NCBI RefSeq assembly: GCF_036588685.1
Contig: NC_086374.1
Span: forward strand, 88,840,059 to 88,904,058
Reading direction: 5' to 3'
Length of the DNA stretch: 64,000 nucleotides
DNA from: Mytilus trossulus
Taxonomy: Eukaryota; Mollusca; Bivalvia; Mytilida; Mytilidae
Under the pieces are notes generated by a model. It was given only the letters and a program-made list of their open reading frames with translations. It had not been told where the DNA came from and ran no database searches. Shown in pieces: positions 37,141-52,100 of the stretch (position 1 is the first letter of the stretch; every line of letters starts with the position of its first letter). Both the position numbers and the translations under genes were made by a program.

Positions 37141-40100
37141 CTGAAAAATAAACAGAGAACCATGGTCAAACTCATTTATTGTGGATTTAATATCATTTGT
37201 AGGAAATGCATGGTCAAACACATTTATTGTGAATTCAATATCATTTGTAGGAAAACCATGGTCAAACTCATTTATTGTGGATTTAATATCATTTGTTGAC
37301 AAACCATGGTCAAACACATTTATTGTTGATTTAATACCATTTGTTGGAGAACCATGGTCAAACACATTTATTGTGGATTCAATATCATTTGTAGGAAAAC
37401 CATGGTCAAACACATTTTTTGTGGATTTAATATCATTTGTAGGAAAACCATGGTCAAACACATTTATTATGGATTTAATATCATTTGTAGGAAAACCATG
37501 GTCAAACACATTTATTGTGGATTTAATATCATTTGTTGGAAAACATGGTCAAACACATTTATTGTGGATTTAATATCATTTGTAGGAAAACCATGGTCAA
37601 ACACATTTATTGTGGATTTAATATCATTTGTTGGAAAACCATGGTCAAACACATTTATTGTGGATTTAATATCATTTGTAGGAAAACCATGGTCAAACAC
37701 ATTTATTGTGGATTGAATATCATTTGTAGGAAAACCATGGTCAAACACATTTATTGTGGATTTAATATCATTTGTTGGCAAACCATGGTCAAACACATTT
37801 ATTGTGAATTTAATATCAATTGTTGGAGAACCATGGTCAAACACATTTATTGTGGATTTAATATCATTTGTTGACAAACCATGGTCAAACACATTTATTG
37901 TGGATTTAATATCATTTGTAGGAAAACCATGGTCAAACACATTTATTGTGGATTGAATATCATTTGTAGGAAAACCATGGTCAAACACATTTATTGTGGA
38001 TTTAATATCATTTGTTGGCAAACCATGGTCAAACACATTTATTGTGGATTTAATATCATTTGTTGGAAAACCATGGTCAAACACATTTATTGTGGATTTA
38101 ATATCATTTGTTGGAAAACCATGGTCAAACACATTTATTGTGGATTTAATATCATTTGTTGGAGAACCATGGTCAAACACATTTATTGTGGATTTAATAT
38201 TATTTGTTGGAGAACCATGGTCAAACACATTTATTGTGGATTGAATATCATTTGTAGGAAAACCATGGTCAAACACATTTATTGTGGATTTAATATTATT
38301 TGTTGGAGAACCATGGTCAAACACATTTATTGTGGATTCAATACCATTTGTTAGATACAAATTTCTATGGATTGTGTGGGTAAAGGTGTAACTTAAATCT
38401 CTAACAGGGTTAAAATTTATCTGAAGTTTGACTCATCACAAAAATCAACTTCATGTACATTTTAATGTCAATCAGCCTTCCCAATCCAACAGTTAAGAGT
38501 TCTGGAAGATTAATATTACATCATTAGTAAATTTACTCAAGACATTACTTTAAGCATGCCTTCATATTTCAAATTAGTCTAAAATTTTAAAATAATTTTT
38601 CACCTTCTTGCCCCTCCATGCTGCTAATGTTTTCAGAGGTTCCTTACTTCGTTCCCCAGTGTCCTGATCTAGACAGACCATCTGACATCTAGTACAACCA
38701 CCCTGACTCTGTAAATTAAAAAAATAAATAAATAAAAGATAGGATATTAATTTTATTACTGATGAATGCTTTTTGTTTTATATTTGCACAGATTGACCAC
38801 ACTTTACAAATTTGATACTACAATATATGACACAAGAAATGTTCCAGCTCCATTAATTTCTTTGAAGTATATGTTTCTATTGCATAAATCTTTTTAAAAT
38901 AAAAGAGGAATGTGTTCATGGGACACAGATGATGCCCCACTTGCATATCGTATAAAGTTATAAAGGGACATAACTGAAGAACTGTAAAAGTGATGCTACC
39001 ATAATTTGAACTTGATCAGAGTTTTGTGGTAATAAGTATTGTGTATAAGTTTCATAAAATGTGGTAAGGGAAACTTAAGTTAGATAATGTGAACTAAAAT
39101 TTCAGCATTTTTTCCATTTGTATAAGGGCATAACTCTAGGTGCAACCAACAGTTGATATTTTTCTGTATTTTGATGTAAAAATATTGTGTACAAGTTACA
39201 TAACATTTCCTTTAAGCTGACTAAAGTTAGAGAGTGGAAAGCTTATTTTTTTCATTTGTCAAGGGGAATAACTCTAGAATAGTAATAGTGACACCAACTT
39301 AATTTGAACTGGATCTGTATTTTGTGGTTAAAAGCATTGTGTATAAGCTTCATAAAATTTGGTTGAGGCTAACTTAAATTAAAGATCAGAAATGAAATAT
39401 TCAGCAATTTTTCAATTTTAAAATAGACTAAACCCTAAAAAATGAAAGCGACACAACCAAAATTTAAACTAGATCTGTGTTTTGTGGTATAAAGCTACAC
39501 AATGAGTTAAATATTCAATTACCAAGAATTTGTTATTTCCAATCTTAACTGTAGCCCAACTGTCTTCTTCAAAAGCTAGGCCACCACCTATAACAATGTT
39601 AGCACGGAATCTGTTTATCAGATTCTCCACTTCTGTAAATTGAAATGAAGTCATTTTCAAGAAATTTCTTTAAAAATTTACTGGTAAGTATTGGCATGAT
39701 TAGTGTTCTTTATTTGCACCATAAATAATTCAGTTTTATGATTTTTTTTCATCTTTGTGGAAAAGACATGATATTTTATACTATTTCATAACACAAAACC
39801 CACTTGACAAAACAATATCAAAGGAAAAACACTTTTATTGCTGGACTTCATCACAAAGTCACAACAAAAGTTCTTATCCAACTGCAATTTAATGATGGTC
39901 ACTAGCAAAATATTTTTTTTAATGTTGATCATATTCATTACAAAAAATTGTTGTAGACATTTTTGAACTAAAAAGTATTAATTGGCAAAGTAATTTGAGA
40001 AAAATTGTCAATCATTATACTTCAATCTCAATTTGTATTGGCAGTTTGGCAAAAATTTATATTAATAAACCAGAGTCATTTAAAGCAAGGCACAAACTTG

Positions 40101-43100
40101 AACTGATCTTAATTAAATCAAAAGTGAGAAAATAAAAAAAGCCAAAAATGGGCAATGTGTCCGTTGGACACAGGTGAAGCACCAGCTTGCATGAAACGCT
40201 ATAAAGGGACATAACTCAAGAACAATAAAAGTGATGCCATCAAATTTAACACTTGAGTCTTTTGTGGTAATAAGCATTGTGTATAAGAATCATTAAATTT
40301 GGTTGAAGCAAATTTAAAATGTAAGGTTTAGGTAAATACCAAAATTAGGATTCTCTTCATTCTGTTGAATTCTGTGCTGTAAATCTTCAATACTCGTTCT
40401 ACATATCAGTAAATACTGGGACTCATTGGCTAAGGAAAGTTTGGAAATACTTTCTGTATCTGGAAAATAAGAAAATACATTTAAATATTCATACAGGGCA
40501 CAAATATTGTATATGCACTCATATGCAAGATCTAGAGTTCAACAACACACAAAATAGGTATCCATGCAAATAAAAGAAAAAAAATTCATACATTTGCTAA
40601 CACAAATTTATGCAAAAAAATCTAAAGATTATGTTCCTCTTCCATGAATTTGAATGAGTAATTTGCCAAACAAAAACAGATAATTTTCAACAAAAAAGTA
40701 TTAAATAATGATATAAAAAAATCCCAAAAAGTTACAAGTAAAATATATTCAGAAAAAATATAGGAAAATGTACATTATAAAATCAATGAGGACAAAACAA
40801 AACACTACAAATTAACTAAAATACCAGTAACCATCATCTTAATTCTTTACCATTAGATGTTTTATCCAGTTTACACTTCCTTGACCTTGTTCTATCTTGC
40901 TGTATAAGTCTACATCCTGGTTTATCTAGTACCTCACTGATCCACTGTCCAACAGCCTCTCCACAGTCTACACCAGTTACTCTGTTTGTAAAACAAATAT
41001 CAAGATCATTAACTCACCAAAAGATATCAATCTTATAAACTCAATACTTGTATGCTCAGAATACAAATTCATACAAGTATATTGTGTTTCTTTTTCAGTG
41101 TAAACCATATAAGGACTAAAACGCTATATTTGTGCTAAAGTTTGAAAGCTCATGAAATTGAGAATAAGTCCATATATATTTGCAGTTTTACTTATGGTAA
41201 GGGAGATAATTACAATAAATCTTCCAAATAATTCTAGGCTAGTGGTATCATTTTGTTAGCTCTCTATCAATTACTCTATTTTATTATATCATTTTTACTG
41301 CCAATAGATTGGATAACTGCCTTCAGTGTAGGAAGTATGCTACTGTTAGCTGCCATCCTTACCATACTCTGATTTACGACTACATGTATAACTTTCTTCA
41401 GGCAAAGATGGCCTTACATGGATTGCCTTTCTAAGTTACCTTTGATCATAAAGCTTCTCAAGTATTCCAGCATTTATACATTCTTCGCCATGGTTTTCAA
41501 ATTTTCAGGTATGAGCATTCCTCAAGAAGGTAAATCCAGAAAAGCACTTTGGACAAACCAAATCAAAAATTGTTGTTTTCATTTTATTATCAATCAGATT
41601 ATACTTTTTTGTTATATATACACTACTTATAGTATTAAAATGTTCAGATTTAAATTTGGTCAATGATGAATCAATGATGTCACTATAATGTAATTGTGGA
41701 GGTTAAAAGTAGGATATTTTCGCTAATATAAACAAATACGTCTGTTCAGCCATAACTTTTAATAACAACTCAAAGAGCCCACGGCGACGTCACTGAAGTC
41801 GCCAACGTCGCCAATGGTAATGTACAAAAGATCTGCAAACTTAGGAACGTCGTAATCCCGCGGTAATCTCGACATACTGGGGGCCGCAAAAAGTGCAAAT
41901 TATCTTAAATTTCACATTAACATATTTGTAAATAAATCAAATTAAAAAAGTCTCTATCTCCATGAATGAACTAAATTGAATTAACTGAGTTCTTGTTCAC
42001 ATAAATGAAAAATTTGAATTAACTTTGAAAGTCCTTTTGAAAATTGTTAATCTTCTTCATCATTTTCGTCTACATTGGTTGTCCACTTTCGTATCCTCTC
42101 CCGGGCCTTTATGCTCGCATTTCAATTCGGTCTAGTACTTCTTTGCATTGTGTCTTGATGTTGCTCGTCAGTGTGATCGCTTGTAACATCCGAATGTGTC
42201 CCCGATACTTCCAACGGAAATAGTTTAACGATCAGTCGGGAAGTCTCACCATTGCTTGTCTGTATCCGTGCTGCTCGTACATGTCCATCATTGCCTCTGA
42301 TAAGTTCATTAACTATACCTAGTTTCCAATTGACTCTAGGCGATTCATAATGTATTTGAACTATGTCTCCAATTTGAATAGATTGTTCGTTTTTTCCTAA
42401 AGTTTTGTGAAATTCACGCAATGAAGTTAAGTACTCGGACTTCCATCTGGTCCAGAAGTGTTGTATTAATAAAGTTTGTCTTTGTGCACATTTGTTGAGT
42501 TCTTTGTGATTCATATAGGTTGGATCGTTGAATTCCTCTATGTCTATTTGCGGATATGGCAGCGTTGATATTCTTCTACCATACAAAAGATGAACGGGGG
42601 TTAACGTCTCGCAATCTCGGATATCTGATGAAAAATATGTTAGTGGCCTGTCATTTAAAATTCTTTCTATTTCTGTCACGACAGTCTGTAGAGTTTCCAT
42701 ACTAACTTGAGTTCGTCCAAGTGTCTTTTTCAAGCTTGTCTTTGTTAGCGCAATAAGTCTCTCCCAGAATCCACCATACCACGGTGCGCGTTTTGGTATG
42801 AATTTCCATTCTATTCCTCGTGTAGACAACGTTTCTTTTAGTGTTGCCGATTCACATAATCTTTTTAGTTCCTCTGCTCCTGCGATGAAAGTAGTTGCAT
42901 TATCTGATATAAGTGTCTTAGGTATTGATTTGCTGCTTACGAAACGCCTAAAAGCTTGAACAAACGAATGTTCGGTTAGGTTCGGTACCACCTCTAGATG
43001 AACGGCTCTGGTAGAAGTGCAGGTAAACATGCATATATATGCTTTTGTTAAAATTCTATTTTCGTCTCTTACAAGTAATGCTCCTGTAAAGTCCACTCCA

Positions 43101-46100
43101 GTGACTGTAAAGGGGGGTGCTTCCTGTAATCTGATTTTTGGTAAAGGTGGTGGGTCTGGTGCAACGTACGATTTTCCATTAACTTTGCGGCAAATAACAC
43201 ATTTGCGGAGTAATTTCTTTGCATACTGTCGAATAGTTGGTATCCAAAACGTTTGTCTAATATAGGTGACTGTAGCATTCATTCCACTATGAAGTAACTT
43301 TTCGTGTGCGTCCAATACAATTAGTCTAGTTAACGGATGATTTGCCGGTATAAGGTACGGAAATTTCGCTGATTCTGGTATTGGTGCGTTGTGTATTCTC
43401 CCGTTACATCTAATAAGACCGGTTTCGTCTAAGAAAAGTCCCAATTGTCGGACTCTGGGTACTTTATTTGTGTTTCTGTGTTGTGCTCCTCTCAGATATG
43501 ACATTTCATCTGTATACATAGACTCTTGACAATCTAGAATCCAAGTATTTACTGCTGTTTGAATTTCATTTACCTCCTGGAAATCCTATCCCGTCTACAG
43601 TTGCGTATAAAACGGATGACATACGCGGTAATACGTAATAACTTCATGTAAGATCCATAGTTCGAAATATCCAATATGTTTTTTATACTGCTTAGACTAT
43701 TTTGGTGCGTCATATTCAAGTTGTCCAATTCCTCTTCATTTTCTCTGTCATCTACCAGTGACGTCAAAACGGTGTTTGTTGCGCTGTTTAGTTCTGGCCA
43801 TTTTGTACTATCTGTTAACCAATGTGGTCCTTTCCGCCAAAGTATACTCTGGTCAAATTGTTCAATTGTAAGTCCTCTTGTTAGAAGATCTGCCGGGTTG
43901 TTATTAGTAGGGCAATATCGCCATTTGTATGGATGCGTCAATTCTGTTATTTCCTCCACTCGATTAGCTATAAAACGTTTCAAAGTCTTCGTAGATGTTA
44001 GCCAATGAAGAACGATGCTGCTATCTGACCAAAATACAATTTTTGGATAATTAAGTGTTGAATGAAGATGTGCAGCTAGTCGTGCGCCGATGATTGCTGC
44101 CATAAGTTCAAGTTGTGGGAGGGTTAAGCATTTGACTGGTGCTACTCTGGTTTTCGCCATTACTAAAGTTGTTTCGTTTTCGTTACTAAAATAAGCTGCT
44201 GCGCCGTACGCCTTTGGACTTGCGTCTGTAAATACATGAAGTACTAATTCTGTTGATGTTGATGGCTTGCTAAAATAATATCGAGGAATAGTGAATTGTA
44301 TTGCCTTTTCCAAATCTTTGGTCAAATCTATCCACGTAGTCTTTAAATTATCTGGTATAAGTTCGTCCCAATCTAATCCACATTTCCATAACTCTTGTAT
44401 CAGGATTTTCGCTCTAATTGTAACCGGACTAAGTAAGCCTAGTGGGTCATAAATCTTTGAAGAATATTTCAAAACTTCTCGTTTAGTTACATGTTGAAGT
44501 AGTTCTGGTGTAGGAATATCACGCTTAGGGTAAAAAATCTCGTCGCTACGACTGTTCCACAATATTCCAAGTATTTTGGTATACTTATCCGTATCTAGGA
44601 CGTTTTCTTCTTTAGCTAATTCTTGTAATTTAGCACTGTTTGAACTCCATGATCTCAAGTTGAATCCAGCTCCAGCCATCAAGCTTCTTGCTTCTTTGAA
44701 ATACGTAAGTAAATCTTCCTCTTTGTTCATACTAGACAATATGTTATCAACGTAAATATCTCTTTCTAGAATTTTAGCTGTTTCACTGTTTCCGAATTGT
44801 TTCAAATGTTTCTGTATTGTGGCGTTGAGTATAAAGGGCGAAGACGTCGCTCCAAATAACACTGCTTTGAACCTATAAGTTTTCAGCTGACTTCCTGGAT
44901 TTGTAGGGTCACTAAGCCATACAAATCGGGTAACATCTCTATCTTCTTCGCTCAATCCAACATGTAAGAAAGCTTTCTCAATATCAGTACATGTAGCAAA
45001 CGGGTTGGCTCTAAACTGTACTAGGAGTTTTGTCAAATCATTTAATTTTGGTGGTGTGTCCATAAGACAATCATTTAGACTTGGATGACTTGGTGATTGA
45101 CGACAACTGCAGTCGTATACTATTCGTATAGGAGTTGTGCTAGATTCCTTGTGTATAGGGTGGTGTGGAATGTAATGAATTTTCCCGCCTTTTTGTTCAT
45201 TTTCATCTACTGTCTCAACAAATCCTCTGCGTTCCTGTTCGGCGATTATATCTCCATACTTCTTTAGTAGTTTAGGATCTTGACTAAGTTTCTTAATAAC
45301 GTTCTCTGTTCTTCTTCTTGTGACTGTATAGTTTGATGGTAGTTCGTCATGTTCCTGTTTCCATGGCAACTTTGCAAAGTATTTATTACCTCTGAGTTCA
45401 ATCGAAGTGTCTTGATATGTTTCCAAAAAATCTGTATCGTCTTCGTCTGTTTCCTTTGAGTTAATACCAATCGATTCCAATCTCCAAAATGTTTCTATAT
45501 CATGCTCCTCCCTTTTATGATTAACAAGAATATTAAAAATGCTAGTACCCATCAACAAGTTATCCCTCTTGTCGCTTACTGGACCAGAAAGTATGAAACC
45601 TAACTTTGACCTCACGGCGGTTGGACCATTTCCCCGTATGACTTCATCCTCGACTAAGTCCCAGTAGTAGTCAGCTCCGATCAATAACGATATTTCGAAA
45701 GACTCTTCCTGTGTTACCGGATGTGCTAACTTAAGTCTCCCTAAATAGTTCAGTCCTCTGTTGATGTGGCGAATATTGTTCTGCAAAGGTACGGCAATCA
45801 TTGGTACAATTAGAACGTTTATCGGTATTTTCTGTCCTGCATCTGTTTCTACGTACACTGTCGATTTATCTAAATGTCTTACGTTTTTGTTTCTATCTCC
45901 AAATGATGATAACTGTAGAATTTCAGTTCCCTCTGACTGTAAATTAAGGTTTCTTGCTAAATCTTCGGTCACAAATGATCTCTGTGCTCCCTCGTCAAAA
46001 AGTATATGGGTATCTCTACATGAGTGGTCTGACCATACGGGTGCTACTGCAGTTTTTAAAAGAACATTTGTACGTACCTCGACTGACGATGAGTATAAAA

Positions 46101-49100
46101 TTGACGTGTCCTCTTCCTTCCGATCCATGTCATTTACCAAATGTACAGATGTCTGATTAGCTTGTTCACTGTTACCATGAAAATTCATATGTTGTTGGCT
46201 GTAATGTGTATTTTGCACGCTTTGTCTACTTCTGTCATTATCGTAGTTCTTGTTGTTAAATTGGCGTACAGTACACAGACTTGTGTGATGTCTTTTGTTG
46301 CAATTTTGGCATAAGTGTTTTGACTTACATTCATGTATACGATGTGTTCCAAGGCAGTTGAAACACAATTTCTCCCGTTTTACAATGTCCATGCGTGCTG
46401 CTGGATCGGTTATGTTCGCGCAATGCGCTGGTGCGTGTTCATCGTGGCAGAATACACAAGGTTTAGTGTCTAAATTCTGGCGTATATTTCTTGTATTTGG
46501 AGCTTGATTTTGGCGGGGTTTTGTTGATTTAGTTCCGGTAAAGAAAGATGATGTACTTGGTAAATTGTCAGAAGTTTCAGTGTCTTGTCCCGCATCAATT
46601 ATGTTAATTTCATTGCAAATACTTTTCCGGAGGTCTCGTAATGACCAGTTTTCTGTTCCATGTTCACGGGCAAGGTTTTTTTTAATTTCTCCCGGTAATT
46701 TTTTCAAAATAATTGGTACAAGTAATGTTCCATACGAGTCTTGTGACTGGCCCAAAGATTCTAGCCCTCTGACGTAAGTTTCCATTTGATCATAGAATTG
46801 TCTCAAACTGACAAGATGGTTTCGTGGTGATGGAATTTCTAATAATGCTTGAATGTATGCTTGCGTGATTTTGTGTGTTTGTCCGAATCTCTCTTTCAAT
46901 AAAATAATGGCGTCCGCATAGTTTGCATTGGTGAGCGCAAAACCAGCTATGGTGCGTAAAGCTTCATTTTGTAACTGCGCTTTGAGGTAATTAAATTTCT
47001 GGACATCGGTCAATGAAGGGTTTAAATGTATGGCGCATTCATACGAATCCCAGAAAGTTTGCCACTCTAATATATTCCCTGTGAATATCGGAAGTGAGAG
47101 TTTGGGTAAGTAGTGATTCTGACTGCTTGCGGATGTATACGGATTTAAATTAGTACTCCCTGTGTTGCTAGCTTGAGAGAACGGATTTTGTGACGACTGC
47201 GTGCATGAGTTTTCTGTGAGGTTTGCTGAGACGAACGGTTGAGAGTCAACATTTAATATCTGGGATGAAGTTTTACTCTGACGTGTCTTTGGTGTGGTAT
47301 GAGTATCTCTAACAAAATTTCTTATGTGTCTGATTTTGGTTTCTAACGTAATACAATACTCATCTGAATCTAGAATTTCACTTTCAATATCTTCTGCTTC
47401 TGCTAGCTGGAGTATCTTCTCGTTCAAATTGTTCAATATCTTTTGCTTCTGAAGAAGGTTTTCAAATGTTGCGGTCAACTCTTCTGGATCAAAATCTGTT
47501 TCTTGCTTCACTGCATCTATCTTCCGAAAAAGTTTTGTAACAGCACTTCTGTTCCCGGATCTTATCGATTTGAGCTTGCTTAAATCCATTGGTCACGGTA
47601 CCATAAATGTGGAGGTTAAAAGTAGGATATTTTCGCTAATATAAACAAATACGTCTGTTCAGCCATAACTTTTAATAACAACTCAAAGAGCCCACGGCGA
47701 CGTCACTTAAGTCGCCAACGTCGCCAATGGTAATGTATAAAAGATCTACAAACTTAGGAACGTCGTAATCCCACGGTAATCTCGACAGTAATGTCATGAA
47801 GCAACACATGAACCATGGAAAGGAAAAGACAAATTTCAAGTAAATTTATTCTTTTCTGTTTTTTTTAGGATCAAAAGAACACCATGACTCACTTTTATAC
47901 TGATACTGTAAACCTCATTACATAAAAACAATACCAGTAAAGTTAACAACCATTTGAATTAAATTTTAACCATCTTCTTCTTTAGGATTCCAAACTATAT
48001 TTAACAAACTATAAACCTAATTTATACAATACCCTAATCCTTAAATAAAAAACTTAACTAAGAAAAAAACCTTACTTAATCTTAAAGTACAGGGACCCTT
48101 AATGTTAAAGAAGGTCCATTGTTGCCTGGATTCAACAGCTGTAACCACTGGTATGTGGAATTTGTAACTATTTTTTAATTCAGAAATTATTGCCATGTTT
48201 TTATCAATGTAAATAATACCACTGGGTGAAAAATGCAATAATATAAACTACAATTCATATCTGATACATATATCTGTATGCATATTTTCCTAAAATCACA
48301 TTAATAAATATTGCGATTGTTTCATTTTTATATAAAATGCCAAGAATTTCTGAATTTACAGTACTTATTTGTGAACATTTCAATACAAATGATCTGATAA
48401 ACAGCTCTGAATCAAGGTTCAATGTATAAAGGTAATGTCAATGTCATACCTGTCTCCACACACTTTCCCAACACATGGTAAGATGGATTGCTGACCTTGA
48501 CCTTGGTCACTGCTGTCTAAAGGAACTGTTACTGAACACATACCTGAAAGAGTAAAAATATCAAAATGTGTCAAATTCAATTGTCTTAAAGTCATGTTTA
48601 ATGAAATTTGAAGTCAATGGTCAAATTTCCTAAGAGACAAAAAGAAATAAATAAGCATATAGAGCAATGGCAAAGATTTAAAAGAGATGACAAAGTTTTG
48701 ACATTTTGAGGTATGTCTGATCCTGGTATAAATATTTTGGCTATATATGAGATAATTTGTTTTGTAAACTTTGAATATCATGTTAGTATAGCAGGGTTTT
48801 TTTTTAAAATAAAATAATACTTTGTCATCTTTTACCATTTTCCAAAACAAAAATAATTTAACAGCTGCTTTATCTCAGTAAGGAAAAACCAGGAAATTTC
48901 CAAATTTAAGGGGAGATAACTTTTCCAACAATTTTAACAACAGTCTAAAGTTGAAGTAAATTGACCCTATCATATCATTTGGAGTTACTGCATGAAACAT
49001 GTAGAATTGCCATCAATCTGACAGGCAAATAAAAACCATTTTATTTTGTTATTAACAATGTATTACCTGGATACATAAGAATTAAACATTTTCTGACTAG

Positions 49101-52100
49101 ATCAATTTGAGGTTTAATGAGACAAAGTTTGGGTTCCCTCTTCTGACTGACGGTTACACCACTCTCTGAGACAATCATCCATTCTCTGTCAAACTTAAGT
49201 CCTGTTTCACAAATCTCCCAATCTCTTACCTAAAAGTAAATGACAGAATTGAATGACTATTTATTTCCTAAAATTTTTTCATTTTTTTTTTCATGTAAAA
49301 TTGCAGTTTCAATGACCTTATTGAGGAGATGTATTAAGATATGTGTTAAACAGACAACAAATAAACAAAGTCACTTGACCTATAATAACAACCCCATTTT
49401 GTCAATTTTTTTAAATATCTCCTACAAACACAAAATATTTATCTTTGAAATTGCTTATCATTCAGAAGAAGCATATGGCATAAATTTGATCAAAAAATAA
49501 AAAGATATAAATATACGACATTCCCATGTCAATAGAAAGGAAAACATTCATTGTCACATAATATTGAGAATGGAAATGTCAAAGACACAATAACCGGACC
49601 AAAGAGCAAATAACATGCATTGTTTAAACTCAGTATTTGAGTAAAGACTTCACTATTATAAGTTGAAATTGATCTAAAATGCTGGCTTCAAACTTGTAAA
49701 CAGATATTAAATTATCAATTATATACAATGTATGCAAAATAAATATTAAATTGTCCATTGACATAAGCATTTGTAGCAAAAGAATTGCAAATAGAAAAAA
49801 ATAGCTTACCTCAAAAGCACCACATGATTTAACAGGATAGAGGAAAATATTTGTTACAACATGATTGGCTGGTGAACATGTCAGCAGAACTAACTGCAAG
49901 TCTTTTGTCCAATGAGAATCTGTCTTTTGATCAGAAGATTTGCTTGAGCATAAGGTAAGATCACATTGTTCATTATCTTGTTTTTCATTGGATATCATAG
50001 ATTGCACACTAGATGACAAACAATCAGACACATCTGACTGTTCCTCAGTTATCACAGAATCTAGAGTTTTATTCACAGAGCATTTATTCTGTTTGGAGTG
50101 TACATCTTGAGCAAAATTTGGTTTGTTTTTATTTTCCATAAAACAGTCACATATAAACGTTAGACAATGTTGAGCATCTTCAATGGTAGACATATAACCA
50201 AATGATATGCGGACAGATCCTGTTGGTTTACCATTTATAAGATCTCTGTCATCACCACACACATGACCTGCCTGTAGAAAAAAATATATCTTTTGATTAT
50301 TCAAAAGGTCATATGATTAATCTCATCTATTTTTTTTATTCCTTCCAGTATATTTGGCAAAACCATTAGTATTTTGGGTTCTCAATGCCCTTCAACTGGT
50401 AATTTTATTTATCCTTTTTAACTCTATTTTATTTTGAGCGCCACTATATAGTATTTTATAGATGAAACGCCCATCTGGCATACATAATTCTAATCCTGGT
50501 ATCTATGATGAGATTTTTATGAATATTTAGGCAACCAGGTGAGTTTTAAGTTGATTCTTAAAAACATTTTCAAAACTACAAACAAACTTCATATTTATAA
50601 GCATTGAAGCAACTTTTCTTGGTTTTTAATAAGGATAAGGAAACAACTGCTACATCAATAAATGGTAAATCATGTTATTTTTTTCAAAAAGATATGTCTC
50701 TTAGTTTTCTCCTTGAATTATGTTACTTGTGTCAGTTCAGGGCCTTTTCTAGCTGACTTTGTGTTATGGGCTTAGCTAACTGTTGAAGTCCTTACAGTGA
50801 CCTATAGTTGTTAATTTCTGTGTCATTTGGTCTTTTTGTGGAAAGATGTCTCATTGGCAATTATACCACTTATTACATTGGTTGCAATGAATTACATTGA
50901 TTTCCCAGTTAAATAAAAATCGATAATTTCACATGTGAAATAAACGTGGTTATTTCACTCTCTGACGTCATACAACAATAGGCATTGTCAAGACGTCAAT
51001 AACGGCGGACCAAAACATATTGTGAATGCGTCGCATAAAAGATATAGTTCCTTACATGTTTTACATTAATTTCTTTTAAAAAAAGCCATTTGCAAATGTA
51101 ATAAATGTGACTAATTAAAGAATTCAAATATCGAAAAATATACAACTTGTGACCGAACAACACTGATAATTAACTCATGCACTATGCGCATTCGTGAATT
51201 AATGTGTTGTTCAGTCACTCGTTGAATATTTTTCTTTATTTGAATTCTTCCATTAGTTATTCTATAAATCTTTTTTTTTATATTTAAACTTTCTATTGAA
51301 ATACTGTACCTCAAAATTATCTTTGATTTGTTCTGAAGTTAGTCCTAGGTATTTCTGACAGGCTCCTATATTACAGAAACAACCAGTCCTCAAGTGTATA
51401 TTATATAACTGGGCCATTTTATCTACCTACAAATCAAGATTCATATACAATAACAATATGTTCCTAAGAAAAGATAGACTAAAAAAAATCATCATGAAAT
51501 CAAAACTAATAATTTTTCAATTTGTTTCAAGTGGTGGGCAGTTTGACAAAAAAAATTGTTTTGATGTGGTAAAATATGTGTCCATATTTTAAGTGGTGTA
51601 TGCTTGTAATTATTTTTCTGCAATGTTATTATTCATAAGTTATTTTTTATGGTTTATATACTGTAAATTCAGAAATTATTGGGTGCATTTATTATTGTGA
51701 TTTTGTCATTTTAGACTAAAATGCAATTTTATTTTTACGATTTATATAAAAAAAAAATTGTAAGGGTTCCGCGGAACCCAGTGTCTCGCCTACTTTTGCT
51801 GTAAATCGCAGGCTCAACAAAAACGAGGAAAAAACTCAATAAAAATATTCCTTTTGATAGCTTCTTTCCAAGTTTGGTTAAAATCCAGGATAGTTTATGA
51901 ATCTAATAAATGTTTTAAAAAAAACTGCAGACTGTACATGTATGTATGGTTAACTGGACGAAAATCTAAGTCCATTTAAAAAAGTAAAATACGGAAAAAA
52001 GGATTTGTTTTTTTTACAAAATTTACTTCTGGATACTATTTTATGATCATGTTATTAAGCTTCTGTCCAAGTTTGGTACAAACCCAGGATAGTTTAAGAA

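Larger units (their letters stand above)
41690..47792 (-). mobile_element. Near-complete BEL/Pao LTR retrotransposon in a MOCOS intron
   Basis: Element proper 41695-47787, flanked by a 5-bp target duplication GTAAT (41690-41694 and 47788-47792). The two 180-bp LTRs differ at about four positions (~2%), so the insertion is fairly recent. Coding runs on the minus strand, the same orientation as MOCOS: gag (DUF1759), zinc knuckles, aspartic protease, RT, RNase H and integrase. This order with a DUF1759 gag is diagnostic of BEL/Pao. The only evident break is a frame change at about 43570-43580, between RNase H and integrase. It lies in the intron between MOCOS exons 40851-40981 and 48450-48543. 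Confidence 0.95.

Noticed and set aside
37181..38354. + strand repeat-protein frames in the 48-bp array
   Set aside because: They are antisense to MOCOS and explained by the array's periodicity.
43017..46777. + strand frames of 68-131 codons inside the BEL/Pao element
   Set aside because: Shadows of the minus-strand gag-pol and integrase frames.
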